From Hyphomicrobiales bacterium (GTDB taxonomy: Bacteria; Pseudomonadota; Alphaproteobacteria; Rhizobiales; Ancalomicrobiaceae), in the NCBI GenBank assembly GCA_021286855.1, contig JAJTBO010000005.1:62001-126000 (forward strand): DNA of 64,000 bases. Direction: 5' to 3'. This document shows positions 8,201 through 16,353 of the stretch, piece after piece. The notes under the pieces were generated by a model, which ran no database searches, was not told the origin of the DNA, and saw only the letters and a list, made by a program, of their open reading frames with translations. Within the stretch, counting starts at the first letter, position 1. Each line of letters begins with the position of its first letter. The position numbers and the translations under genes were made by a program.

Positions 8201-9502
8201 ATGCCGAAACTTTCGACGTCCCTCGCCGGGGCGATGATTCTCTGTTGCCTGAACGCGCCCGCTCACGCCGCCGAAGGCGGGATCGACCCCGCCGACACCG
8301 GCTTCATGATGGTCGCGACCGCCCTCGTGCTGATGATGACGTTGCCCGGCCTCGCCCTCTTCTATGCCGGCATGGTGCGCAAGAAGAGCCTGCTCGCCGT
8401 CATGGCGCAGTCGGTCGCCGCCACCGCGGTCGTCTCGATCCTGTGGTTCGGCTTCGGCTATTCCCTCGCCTTCTCCGGCGACGGCGCGATGATCGGCGAT
8501 CTCGCCCGCGTCTTCGCCCGCGGCGTCGGCCTCGCCACCACCACGCCAACCGCTGCGACCATCCCCGAGCTCTTGTTCATGGCCTATCAGATGACCTTCG
8601 CCGTCATCACCTGCGCCCTGGTCGGCGGCGCGGTCGCCGATCGCATGAACTTCTCCGCCTTCCTCGTCTTCTGCGTGGTCTGGCTGTTCCTGGTCTACGT
8701 CCCCTCCGCCCACTGGGTCTGGGGCGGCGGCTTCCTGGCCAAGTGGGGCGTCCTCGACTTCGCCGGCGGCACCGTCGTCCACATCAACGCCGGCGTCGCC
8801 GGCCTCGTCGCCGCGGTGATGCTCGGCAAGCGCATGGGCTTCGGCCGCGAGAACCTCGCTCCCTACGACCTCTCCCTGGCGGTGGTCGGCACCGGCCTGC
8901 TCTGGGTCGGTTGGTTCGGCTTCAACGGCGGCTCGGCGCTTTCCGCCTCCTCGCGCGCCGTCTTCGCCATCGTCTCGACCCACCTCTCGGCCTGCGCCGG
9001 CGCCATCGCCTGGACGGCGCTCGAATGGCTGCATCGCGGCAAGCCCTCGGTGCTCGGCATGATCTCCGGCGCCATCGCCGGCCTCGGCATGATCACGCCC
9101 GCCTCCGGCTACGTCGAACCCTGGGCCGGCCTCGTCATCGGCCTCGTCGGCGGCCTGCTCTGCTACTGGTTCTGCACCTGGCTCAAGCTGAAGCTCGCCT
9201 ATGACGACAGCCTCGACGTCTTCGGCGTCCACGGCGTCGGCGGCCTCGTCGGCACCACCCTGGTCGGCGTCTTCGCCTCGTCGAGCGTCACCGGCGACGC
9301 CGCCCAGGCCGGTCTGATCGAAGGTGGCCTGCATCTCCTCGGCGTCCAGCTCGCCGGCGTCGCCGTGGTCACGGCATGGTGCGTCGTCGGCACCTGGGTC
9401 GCGCTGAAGGCCGCCGCCCTCGTCGCGCCCCTGCGCGTCGGCCCCGACCAGGAGCGCGAGGGCCTCGATCTCTCGCTGCACGGAGAGACCATCCACGCCT
9501 GA
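8201..9502 (+). CDS. amtB: Ammonium transporter Amt
   Basis: 433 residues. A cleavable signal (ending PAHAAEGG) precedes DTGFMMVATALVLMMTLPGLALFYAGMVR, the Amt family signature. Eleven membrane segments follow, with the pore-histidine region DVFGVHGVGG near residue 340 and the FNGGSALSA motif. It forms inner-membrane trimers that conduct ammonium and are regulated by GlnK encoded upstream. A good terminator follows at 9531. Confidence 0.97.
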   Translation: MPKLSTSLAGAMILCCLNAPAHAAEGGIDPADTGFMMVATALVLMMTLPGLALFYAGMVRKKSLLAVMAQSVAATAVVSILWFGFGYSLAFSGDGAMIGDLARVFARGVGLATTTPTAATIPELLFMAYQMTFAVITCALVGGAVADRMNFSAFLVFCVVWLFLVYVPSAHWVWGGGFLAKWGVLDFAGGTVVHINAGVAGLVAAVMLGKRMGFGRENLAPYDLSLAVVGTGLLWVGWFGFNGGSALSASSRAVFAIVSTHLSACAGAIAWTALEWLHRGKPSVLGMISGAIAGLGMITPASGYVEPWAGLVIGLVGGLLCYWFCTWLKLKLAYDDSLDVFGVHGVGGLVGTTLVGVFASSSVTGDAAQAGLIEGGLHLLGVQLAGVAVVTAWCVVGTWVALKAAALVAPLRVGPDQEREGLDLSLHGETIHA

Positions 9503-9530
9503 CGCGCGGATACTGCCACGTATACGAGAA

Positions 9531-9553
9531 ACGGCGGGAAACCGCCGTTTTTT
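9531..9553 (+). terminator. Rho-independent terminator of glnK-amtB
   Basis: ACGGCGG-GAAA-CCGCCGT, a seven-base-pair GC-rich stem with a GAAA tetraloop, is followed by five more T residues. Confidence 0.93.
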
Positions 9554-9664
9554 CGTCGTCCATGATCTCGCTCAAAGCATTTCGACGGATCGGTCGTAGA
9601 CTTTTCCCGTCGGGAGAATTGGGCGTCCCGACCCTCCCGGCGACAGCATCGAGGAGGCGAGATC

Positions 9665-10192
9665 ATGACCGCCACCACCACCAAACTCCCGGTCCGCGAC
9701 GAGACGAAGTCCGTCGAGAGCGTTCCGCGCACGCCGGACTGGCCGATGTTCGCGGACCTGCGCCGCGAGATGGATCGGCTCTTCGACGATTTCGGCCGCG
9801 GCTGGTTCCGCGCGCCGATGACGCCCGACTTCGACACGAACGTCTTCGCCCGGACCGCTCCGGTCCCGGCCGTCGACGTCGTCGAGAAGGACGGCGCCTG
9901 GGTCGTCACCGCCGAACTGCCCGGTCTCGACGAGAAGGCGATCGACATCACGATCGCCGGCGATCTCCTCACCCTGAAGGGCGAGAAGACCGAGACCCGC
10001 GAGGAAGACGACAAGGGCGCGCACCTCAGCGAACGCCGCTATGGCTCGTTCGCCCGCTCGTTCCGTCTGCCCGACGGCGTCGACCGCGGCAAGATCGGCG
10101 CGACCTTCGCCAATGGCGTCCTCACCGTGACGCTGCCCAAGCTCGTGGACGCGAAGGCGGAGGAAAAGAAGATCGAGGTCAAGGCCGCCTGA
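9665..10192 (+). CDS. Hsp20/alpha-crystallin family small heat-shock protein
   Basis: 175 residues. The N-terminal arm includes a helix (MFADLRREMDRLFDDFGRGW). The alpha-crystallin domain begins VPAVDVVEKDGAWVVTAELPGLDEKAI and ends with ANGVLTVTLPK, the conserved GVLTI-type motif. A short lysine-rich tail closes the protein. It is an ATP-independent holdase. The ATG follows GAGGAGGCGAGATC... spacing consistent with a strong ribosome site. No CIRCE or ROSE element is evident upstream. Confidence 0.93.
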   Translation: MTATTTKLPVRDETKSVESVPRTPDWPMFADLRREMDRLFDDFGRGWFRAPMTPDFDTNVFARTAPVPAVDVVEKDGAWVVTAELPGLDEKAIDITIAGDLLTLKGEKTETREEDDKGAHLSERRYGSFARSFRLPDGVDRGKIGATFANGVLTVTLPKLVDAKAEEKKIEVKAA

Positions 10193-10220
10193 CGGCTTCC
10201 CCCGGCCGGATGGAGCATGC

Positions 10221-10244
10221 GAGGGCGCGGGCGACCGCGCCCTT
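10221..10244. terminator. Hairpin between convergent hsp20 and ferredoxin genes
   Basis: AGGGCGCGG-GCGA-CCGCGCCCT, a nine-base-pair stem with a GCGA tetraloop, lies between two converging genes. It lacks a T-tract, so it may be a weak or factor-assisted terminator for both. Confidence 0.5.
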
Positions 10245-10260
10245 CGCGCGTCCGGCGCTC

Positions 10261-10593
10261 TCACACCTTCGGCACGATCACCAGACGCTCGACGATCTCG
10301 CCCTTGACGAGATGTTCGTCGCAGATCTCGTCGATATCGGCTTCCGTCTTCGGCGCGTACCACACGCCCTGCGGATAGACGACCATCAACGGCCCGGCCC
10401 GGCAGAAGCCGAGGCACCCCGTCGCCGTCATCGCCACGCTCGGATCCTGCAGCGATTCCACGCAGAACTGCAGCCGCTTCCACAACGGCTCCGCCCCCTG
10501 CGCCCCGCAGGAGCCGCGCGGATGGCCCGGCGGTCGCGACTGGAAGCAGGCGAAGACGTGATGCCTGTAGACCTGCGGGATTTCGACCGTCAT
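10261..10593 (-). CDS. Thioredoxin-fold [2Fe-2S] ferredoxin (Shethna/Fd4 type)
   Basis: 110 residues. Cluster ligands fit the C-x12-C...C-x3-C spacing of this class (Cys16, Cys29, Cys60, Cys64), with CLGFCRAGP around the last pair and VVYPQGVWY after it. Such low-potential ferredoxins occur near nitrogenase and hydrogenase genes, though none is in view here. It is divergent from the TPR gene at 10723 and both have sigma-54-like promoter elements between them. The redox partner is unknown. Confidence 0.9.
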   Translation of the reverse strand: MTVEIPQVYRHHVFACFQSRPPGHPRGSCGAQGAEPLWKRLQFCVESLQDPSVAMTATGCLGFCRAGPLMVVYPQGVWYAPKTEADIDEICDEHLVKGEIVERLVIVPKV

Positions 10594-10636
10594 CGCAGCG
10601 CTCTCCTCTGTCGCGACCCTCTGGAAGTCTTCGTAT

Positions 10637-10650
10637 TCAAGGGTCGTGCC
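10637..10650 (-). promoter_or_regulatory. Sigma-54-like promoter for the ferredoxin gene
   Basis: On the minus strand GGCAC-N5-TTGA lies 44-57 bases upstream of the ATG. It matches TGGCAC-N5-TTGC except at the first and last bases, so confidence is moderate. Confidence 0.45.
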
Positions 10651-10666
10651 GCCGCCCGCCCGCCCC

Positions 10667-10680
10667 GGAACGCTTCTTGC
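10667..10680 (+). promoter_or_regulatory. Sigma-54-like promoter for the TPR gene
   Basis: CGGAAC-N5-TTGC has the invariant GG and GC ten bases apart, 43 bases before the TPR ATG. The -24 element is imperfect. The adjacent divergent ferredoxin promoter is also sigma-54-like. Confidence 0.45.
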
Positions 10681-10722
10681 CTGAGAGGGGCAGAGACCGG
10701 CGGAACACGGGGGAATTCCGAC

Positions 10723-11220
10723 ATGCGGGCGACGACGACGGGGGCCGCGCGGCCAGGCGACGACCTGATCGACTTCGGCGACGCGCCGCCGGCCGTGAAC
10801 GAAATCCTACAAAGGGGCGTCGCGCTCTACAGAACCGACCGTGCCGGAGCCGACCGCGCCTTCCGCGAGGCGCTCGCCCTCGATCCGGACGCGCTCGCCA
10901 CGTATTTCTGTCTCTACAAGATCCACACCTATTCGGGCGATCTCGACGCGGCGCTCGCCGCCGCCGAAGCCGGCGCGCGCGTCGCGGCGCGGGCCGCGAA
11001 CCTCGCCCCCGACTGGCGCGATTGGGAGCCCGGCTTCGTCTCGCTCGACGGCCCCGCCCGCTTCGCCCTCTACACGCTGAAGGCCCTCGCCTTCATCCGT
11101 CTGCGCCGCGACGAGCCGGAAGCGGCGCGCGAAGCGCTGGAGAAGCTGGCCCGGCTCGATCCTCACGACGCCGTCGGCGGCTCGGTCGTCGAGGCGATCC
11201 GGCGCGGCGTGACCGCCTGA
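10723..11220 (+). CDS. Tetratricopeptide-repeat protein of unknown role
   Basis: 165 residues from the ATG at 10723. Two or three TPR-like helix pairs are visible (RGVALYRTDRAGADRAFREALALDPDALAT and YSGDLDAALAAAEAGARVA), then ARFALYTLKALAFIRLRRDEPEAAREALEKLARLDP. No signal peptide, so cytoplasmic. Divergent pairing with the 2Fe-2S ferredoxin suggests a shared process, perhaps Fe-S or nitrogenase-related maturation, but that is only inference. The rest of the longer open frame upstream of 10723 is spurious. Confidence 0.7.
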   Translation: MRATTTGAARPGDDLIDFGDAPPAVNEILQRGVALYRTDRAGADRAFREALALDPDALATYFCLYKIHTYSGDLDAALAAAEAGARVAARAANLAPDWRDWEPGFVSLDGPARFALYTLKALAFIRLRRDEPEAAREALEKLARLDPHDAVGGSVVEAIRRGVTA

Positions 11221-11279
11221 AACAGACACGGCGCAGGAGCCTTCGCCCCCGCGCCGCATCGTTCGTCTCTTCGCCGACT

Positions 11280-11507
11280 TCAACAGCAGCGGAAGACCCC
11301 GTTCGGCCCGCCGCCGTAGCGGCGATCCTGCCGATCACGGAAGAACTCGGCCTGCGTCATCACCGGCTCGTCCGGATGGGTGACCCGGCGATGTTCGACA
11401 TAGGCGTCGTAGTCGGGCACCCCGACCATCAGCCGCGCCGTCTGAGCGACGCGGCCGAGGATCGCGCCGCCGTCAGGCAGCTTCAGGCCGCAGATTCGAC
11501 ACGTCAT
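11280..11507 (-). CDS. ybdD: YbdD/YjiX family small protein, partner of CstA
   Basis: 75 residues. YDAYVEHRRVTHPDEPVMTQAEFFRDRQDRRYGGG is the family core, and the CXXC at residues 3-6 and terminal CC are notable. It overlaps the 3' end of cstA by 35 bases, which implies translational coupling. YbdD/YjiX proteins accompany CstA/BtsT pyruvate and peptide carriers and are thought to support transport, though the mechanism is not clear. Confidence 0.9.
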   Translation of the reverse strand: MTCRICGLKLPDGGAILGRVAQTARLMVGVPDYDAYVEHRRVTHPDEPVMTQAEFFRDRQDRRYGGGPNGVFRCC

Positions 11508-13563
11508 CGCCGACCTCCCGCGTGCTGATCCGATCCGTCTTCAAGGCGTCGAGGCAGGCCTTGGCGCCGAAGGCGAGCATCATCACGACGACCACCATGA
11601 ACACCGCCGTCAGGCCGGCGTCGAGCCGATTGTTGAAGATGATGCGGCCCATCTGCTCGACGCTCTTGGCGGGCGCGAGCAGTTTGCCGGCGGCGGCCGC
11701 GTCGGCGAAGCGGTTCGCCTGAGCGAGGAAGCCGATCGCCGGACGCGCGTCGAAGAGCTTCTGCCAACCGGCGAGCAGCGTGCAGATCGACAGCCATCCG
11801 AGCGGCAGGATCGTCACCCAGGCATAGGCCTGCCGCTTCATCTTGAACAGCATGACGGTGGCGAAGGCGAGCGCGATCGCCGCCAGCATCTGGTTGGCGA
11901 TGCCGAACAGCGGCCACAGCGTGTTGATGCCGCCGAGCGGATCGACCACGCCCTGGTAGAGGAAGTAGCCCCAGGCCGCGACCGCCAGCGCCGTGGCGAC
12001 GAGATTGGCGCCCCACGACTTGGTCTGCCGAAAGGCGGGAACCGCCGCGCCGAGCAGATCCTGGATCATGAAGCGGGCGACGCGGGTGCCGGCGTCGACC
12101 GTGGTCAGGATGAACAGCGCCTCGAACAGGATGGCGAAGTGATACCAGAAGGCCATCATCGCCTGCCCGCCGATCGCCGCCGACAGGATCTGCGCCATGC
12201 CGACGGCGAGCGTCGGCGCGCCGCCGGCGCGGCTGAGGATCGTCGCTTCGCCGACCTGCTGCGCCATCTGGGTCAGCGTGTCGGGGGTGACGACGAAGCC
12301 GAAGTTGGCGATCGCCGCCGCCGCCGTTTGGGCGGTCGTGCCGAGGATCGCCGGCGCGGTGTTCATCGCGAAATAGACGCCCGGATCGAGCACCGAGGCC
12401 GCCACCATCGCCATGACGCCGACGAAACTCTCCATCAGCATCGCGCCGTAGCCGATCATCCGGAGTTGGTTCTCGTTTTCCACCATCTTCGGCGTGGTTC
12501 CCGACGACACCAGCGCGTGGAAGCCCGAGATCGCGCCGCAGGCGATGGTGATGAACAGGAACGGGAAGAGATCGCCGGAGAACACCGGCCCGGTGCCGTC
12601 GACGAACTTGGTGATCGCCGGCATGTGCAGCTCCGGCCGCACGAAGACGATGCCGAGCGCCAGACCGACGATCGTGCCGATCTTCAGGAAGGTCGAGAGA
12701 TAGTCGCGCGGCGCGAGCAGGAGCCACACCGGCAGCACCGAGGCGACGAAGCCGTAGCCGATCAGCATGATCGCCAAGGTCTCGCCCTTGAAGGTGAAGA
12801 GCGGCGCCAGCGTCGCAGAATGGGCGACGTCGCGCCCGCCGACGATCGAGGCCAGCAGCAGCACGATGCCGATCACGCTCATCTCGCCGATCCGCCCGGG
12901 ACGGATGAAGCGGCCGTAGACGCCCATCAGGAAGGCGATCGGAATGGTCGCGAAGACGGTGAAGGTGCCCCACGGGCTACCGGCCAGCGCCTTGACCACG
13001 ATCAGCGCCAGGACGGCGAGCAGGATCACCATGATCATCAGGATGCCGATCGAGGCGACGACGCCGGCGATCGGCCCCATCTCCGTCTTGATCATGTCGC
13101 CGAGCGACCGGCCGTCGCGCCGGGTCGAGGCGAACAGGATGACGAAGTCCTGCACCGCGCCGGCGAAGACGACGCCGGCGAGAAGCCACAGCGTCCCCGG
13201 CAGATAGCCCATCTGCGCCGCCAGAACCGGTCCGACCAGCGGCCCCGCCCCGGCGATCGCCGCGAAATGGTGGCCGAAGAGGACATATTTGTCGGTCGGA
13301 ACGTAGTCGAGACCGTCGTTGTGGCGATGCGCCGGCGTAGGCCGCGCCGGATCGACGCCGAGCACGCGCCGCTCCACGAACTGCCCGTAGAAGCGGAAGG
13401 CGATCAGATAGACGGCGACGGCTGCGGTGACGATCCACAGCGCGTTGACGGTCTCGCCGCGGCTGAGCGCGACGACGGCCAGCGCGACCGCGCCCACGAC
13501 GGCGATCGCCGCCCAGACCAACCACCCCAGCGGGGAGCGGCCTCGAACGATTTCGGCGGACAT
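11473..13563 (-). CDS. cstA: Carbon starvation protein CstA / pyruvate transporter BtsT family
   Basis: 696 residues from the ATG at 13563, chosen because AGGAGA precedes it by six bases; the frame extends further to 13599 without a better ribosome site. LIAFRFYGQFVERRVLGVD and PTDKYVLFGHHFAAIAGAGPLVGPVLAAQMGY are the CstA-family N-terminal signatures, and about 16-18 membrane segments follow. Family members import pyruvate or peptides during carbon limitation. The downstream ybdD gene overlaps it. Confidence 0.95.
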   Translation of the reverse strand: MSAEIVRGRSPLGWLVWAAIAVVGAVALAVVALSRGETVNALWIVTAAVAVYLIAFRFYGQFVERRVLGVDPARPTPAHRHNDGLDYVPTDKYVLFGHHFAAIAGAGPLVGPVLAAQMGYLPGTLWLLAGVVFAGAVQDFVILFASTRRDGRSLGDMIKTEMGPIAGVVASIGILMIMVILLAVLALIVVKALAGSPWGTFTVFATIPIAFLMGVYGRFIRPGRIGEMSVIGIVLLLASIVGGRDVAHSATLAPLFTFKGETLAIMLIGYGFVASVLPVWLLLAPRDYLSTFLKIGTIVGLALGIVFVRPELHMPAITKFVDGTGPVFSGDLFPFLFITIACGAISGFHALVSSGTTPKMVENENQLRMIGYGAMLMESFVGVMAMVAASVLDPGVYFAMNTAPAILGTTAQTAAAAIANFGFVVTPDTLTQMAQQVGEATILSRAGGAPTLAVGMAQILSAAIGGQAMMAFWYHFAILFEALFILTTVDAGTRVARFMIQDLLGAAVPAFRQTKSWGANLVATALAVAAWGYFLYQGVVDPLGGINTLWPLFGIANQMLAAIALAFATVMLFKMKRQAYAWVTILPLGWLSICTLLAGWQKLFDARPAIGFLAQANRFADAAAAGKLLAPAKSVEQMGRIIFNNRLDAGLTAVFMVVVVMMLAFGAKACLDALKTDRISTREVGDDVSNLRPEAA

Positions 13564-14254
13564 TCTGTTCTCCTGGAGAGACGTTTTGAGTAGAAACAAG
13601 TCTAGTAGGCGAGGAATTCGAGAAATTCATCGCGACCGGGCGGACCTCGCTCGAGCCAGGCCGGATGTGCGCCGCGCCCCGAATTCGGTCGATCGACGGC
13701 CCGCGCGGGCAGGACCGGACGTCCTCCCGAGCCCGAAGCCGGAAAGACACGGCGAACGGCGTCCACGAACGGCGCGCCGAGGCGCGTCGAACCGGCGAAA
13801 GAATTTTCCGAGATCCCCCCGAATCCCATGGCGCGATCGTCCGAACGGCAGGAAGAGCGATCCTGACGTCGCGCTTCGACTTCGTCGCATACGCCTGCGC
13901 GAGCGTCTCCACCACGACGATTTTGCATGGCACGGGCTCTTCTTCCGAAAAGCCATGCGGAGAGGACATGTTCGAAATATCGAATTGCAGAATTCTTCGA
14001 TCCCCGCGAAACCTCACGCCGCGGCTCATTTCCGCCGTCGGGACGGCTTCAATCGGTTCGCGACGCGCCGACCCGCCGTCATTGCGCAAGGAGTTTCAGT
14101 CGCCCCCTGCGACCAGATCACGCATTGCGATGCAAACGCCGCGTTTTGCGACGCAGCGACGATCGACATCGGTGATCGACGCCATCGAATGTCTTCGTTT
14201 GTCGTGCCCCTTCGCGACGTCTAGCCTGACGGCTTGCCCCTCGAGGATACTTCG
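13564..14254. other. Gene-free region between cstA and the hydroxyacid dehydrogenase gene
   Basis: About 690 bases. The open frames here (up to 218 codons) have no recognisable domains, poor ribosome sites and arginine/serine-rich shadow composition. It presumably holds the divergent promoters. I see no strong repeat or hairpin. Confidence 0.55.
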
Positions 14255-15223
14255 ATGCCGGACGCTTCCCTCCACGTGGTCTTTCTCGACGCCGAGACGC
14301 TTCGCCCCGACACGGTGTTGAAGCCCTTCTCCTTTCCGCACCGGATCGAGCGCCACGCCCGCACCGCGCCGCACGAGACCGCCGCGCGCATCGCCGCCGC
14401 CGACGTCGTCCTGGTCAACAAGGTGCGCATCGGCGCGGCCGAGATGGACGCCGCGCCGAAGCTGCGCCTGATCGCGTTGCTCGCCACCGGCTCCGACAAC
14501 GTCGACCTCGAAGCCGCCAAGGCGCGCGACGTCGTCGTCGTCAACATCCGCGACTACGCCCGCGCCACCGTGCCGGAACACACGTTCGCGCTGATCCTGG
14601 CGCTGCGCCGGTCGCTCGTCTCCTATCGCGCCTCGGTGCTCGCCGGACGTTGGCAGGAAGCGGCGCAGTTCTGCTACCACGACTTCCCCGTCGCCGACCT
14701 CGCCGGCGCGACCCTCGGCGTCGTCGGCTCCGGCTCGCTCGGCTCCCGCGTCGCCGAGATCGGCCGCGCCTTCGGCATGGAGACGATCTTCGCCGCCCGC
14801 AAGTCCGGCGGCGGCTCGCGACCCGACGCCGTGCCCTTCGCCGAGTTCCTCGCCCGCGCCGACGTGATCTCGCTGCATTGCCCGTTGGCGCCCGAGACCA
14901 ACCTCCTCTTCGGCGCGGCCGAATTCGCCGCGATGAAGCCGACGGCGCTGCTGATCAACACCGCCCGCGCCGGTCTCGTCGACGTCGAGGCGCTCGCCGC
15001 CGCGCTCGACGCGAACGAGATCGCCGGCGCCGGCGTCGACGTCGCCGCCCCCGAGCCGCCGCCGGCCGAAAGCCCGATCATGCGCCTCGCCGCGCGGCCG
15101 AACGTGATCGTCACGCCGCATGTCGGCTGGGCCTCGCGCGAGGCCGTGCAGGGGCTCGCCGACCAGCTCGTCGCCAATGTCGAGGCCTGGGCGGCCGGCG
15201 CGCCGATCAACCGCCTGACTTAA
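14255..15223 (+). CDS. D-2-hydroxyacid dehydrogenase (hydroxypyruvate/glyoxylate reductase type)
   Basis: 322 residues from the ATG at 14255, preceded by GAGGA at seven bases; the upstream TTG at 14234 is less likely. The NAD-binding fingerprint GVVGSGSLGSRVAEIGRAFGM sits near residue 150, and the catalytic Arg, Glu and His fall in INTARAGLVD, the GAGVDV-APEPP region and VTPHVGWAS. The family reduces hydroxypyruvate or glyoxylate to glycerate or glycolate. Context gives no pathway. Confidence 0.9.
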   Translation: MPDASLHVVFLDAETLRPDTVLKPFSFPHRIERHARTAPHETAARIAAADVVLVNKVRIGAAEMDAAPKLRLIALLATGSDNVDLEAAKARDVVVVNIRDYARATVPEHTFALILALRRSLVSYRASVLAGRWQEAAQFCYHDFPVADLAGATLGVVGSGSLGSRVAEIGRAFGMETIFAARKSGGGSRPDAVPFAEFLARADVISLHCPLAPETNLLFGAAEFAAMKPTALLINTARAGLVDVEALAAALDANEIAGAGVDVAAPEPPPAESPIMRLAARPNVIVTPHVGWASREAVQGLADQLVANVEAWAAGAPINRLT

Positions 15224-15285
15224 ACCCGATCTTCAACCGGTCGCGGTATCAAGCTCTCGACCCGCCAGGGACGAGGGATCGATCC

Positions 15286-16353
15286 GTGCTCTACGCCTGC
15301 TTCCATCAGAACGACGTCACCGACGCGCAAGGCGGCATCGAACGCTACGTCGACACGCTTCTTTCCGCCGCCGGCGACGACGCCCTGCTCGTCTCCGAGC
15401 CGCCGGCGCGGCCGAACCGCAAGGTTTTCGGCCTGCGTCTGCCGAAGCTGCCGGGCCCGAAGTGGATCCCCTTCGCGCTCGCCGTCTGGCGCGAGTTCGC
15501 GACGATCCGGGCGCGGCTGAAGGCGGCGCAGGCCCGTGCCCTCGAATTTTCGCGGCCCGAATACGTCGTCTTCGCCTGGCTCTTCCCCGGCGCGAAGGTC
15601 TTCACCATCCACGGCACCGGCCCGGGCGCGACCGAGAAGGCCAAGCGGGCGATCCACGACGCCGCTTGTTTCTTCCTCCCCTTCGTCGCCGACCGGGTGC
15701 AGGTGGTCGGCCGCGACGACGCCGGGCTCTCCGCCGCCGTCATCCGCCGCCTGGGGCCGCGCCTCGCCCATGTCGACGCCTGGTACGCCGACCGCTTCAC
15801 CGCGACGCCGCTGCCGAGATCGCAGAAGACCATCGTCTTCTACGCCGGCCGCATCGTCGAACAGAAGAACCCGAAGCTGCTCTTCGAGATCATCCGCGAG
15901 GGCAAGCGCCGGCACGGCGCGGCGCTCGAGTTCCGCTATTTCGGCAAGGACGTCGAAGAGATCGAAAAGGCCGGCCTCGCCGATCTCGTCGTCTGCACCG
16001 GGCTGCTCGACGCGAAGGCGCTCACCCGCGCCATCGCCGAGTGCCACATGGGCCTGATGTGCTCGCACTTCGGCGAGGGCTCGCCCTTCATCGTCGTCGA
16101 GACGCTGGCCTGCGGCCGGCCCTACGTGCTCGCCCCGCTGCCGACCCTGACCGGCGCCTATGGCGACAACCCCTACGCCCGCTTCACCGGCGGCTGGACC
16201 GCCGACGCCTTCCTCGAAGCGATCGCGACGTTGAAGAGCGACATCGACGCCGGCCGCGTCGAGGCGGAGGCGGTGCGCGCCTCGGTCGCTGCGCGCGCCG
16301 AGCCGGTCGCGACCCGCGCGCTCCTCGACGATCTGGCGAAGATCGCCCGCTGA
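15286..16353 (+). CDS. GT4-like glycosyltransferase
   Basis: 355 residues from a GTG at 15286 with GAGGGA upstream. The acceptor half contains the Gly-rich start NDVTDAQGGIERYVDTLL, and the donor half has VFYAGRIVEQKNPKLLFEII and GEGSPFIVVETLACGRPYV, the EX7E-type nucleotide-sugar motif. It probably transfers a sugar to a cell-surface glycan. The gene ends exactly where the convergent helicase gene ends, with no gap. Confidence 0.85.
   Translation: MLYACFHQNDVTDAQGGIERYVDTLLSAAGDDALLVSEPPARPNRKVFGLRLPKLPGPKWIPFALAVWREFATIRARLKAAQARALEFSRPEYVVFAWLFPGAKVFTIHGTGPGATEKAKRAIHDAACFFLPFVADRVQVVGRDDAGLSAAVIRRLGPRLAHVDAWYADRFTATPLPRSQKTIVFYAGRIVEQKNPKLLFEIIREGKRRHGAALEFRYFGKDVEEIEKAGLADLVVCTGLLDAKALTRAIAECHMGLMCSHFGEGSPFIVVETLACGRPYVLAPLPTLTGAYGDNPYARFTGGWTADAFLEAIATLKSDIDAGRVEAEAVRASVAARAEPVATRALLDDLAKIAR

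Noticed and set aside
13665-14321. 218-codon frame in the gap after cstA
   Set aside because: No ribosome site, no domains, Arg/Ser-rich composition, and it runs into the hydroxyacid dehydrogenase gene.
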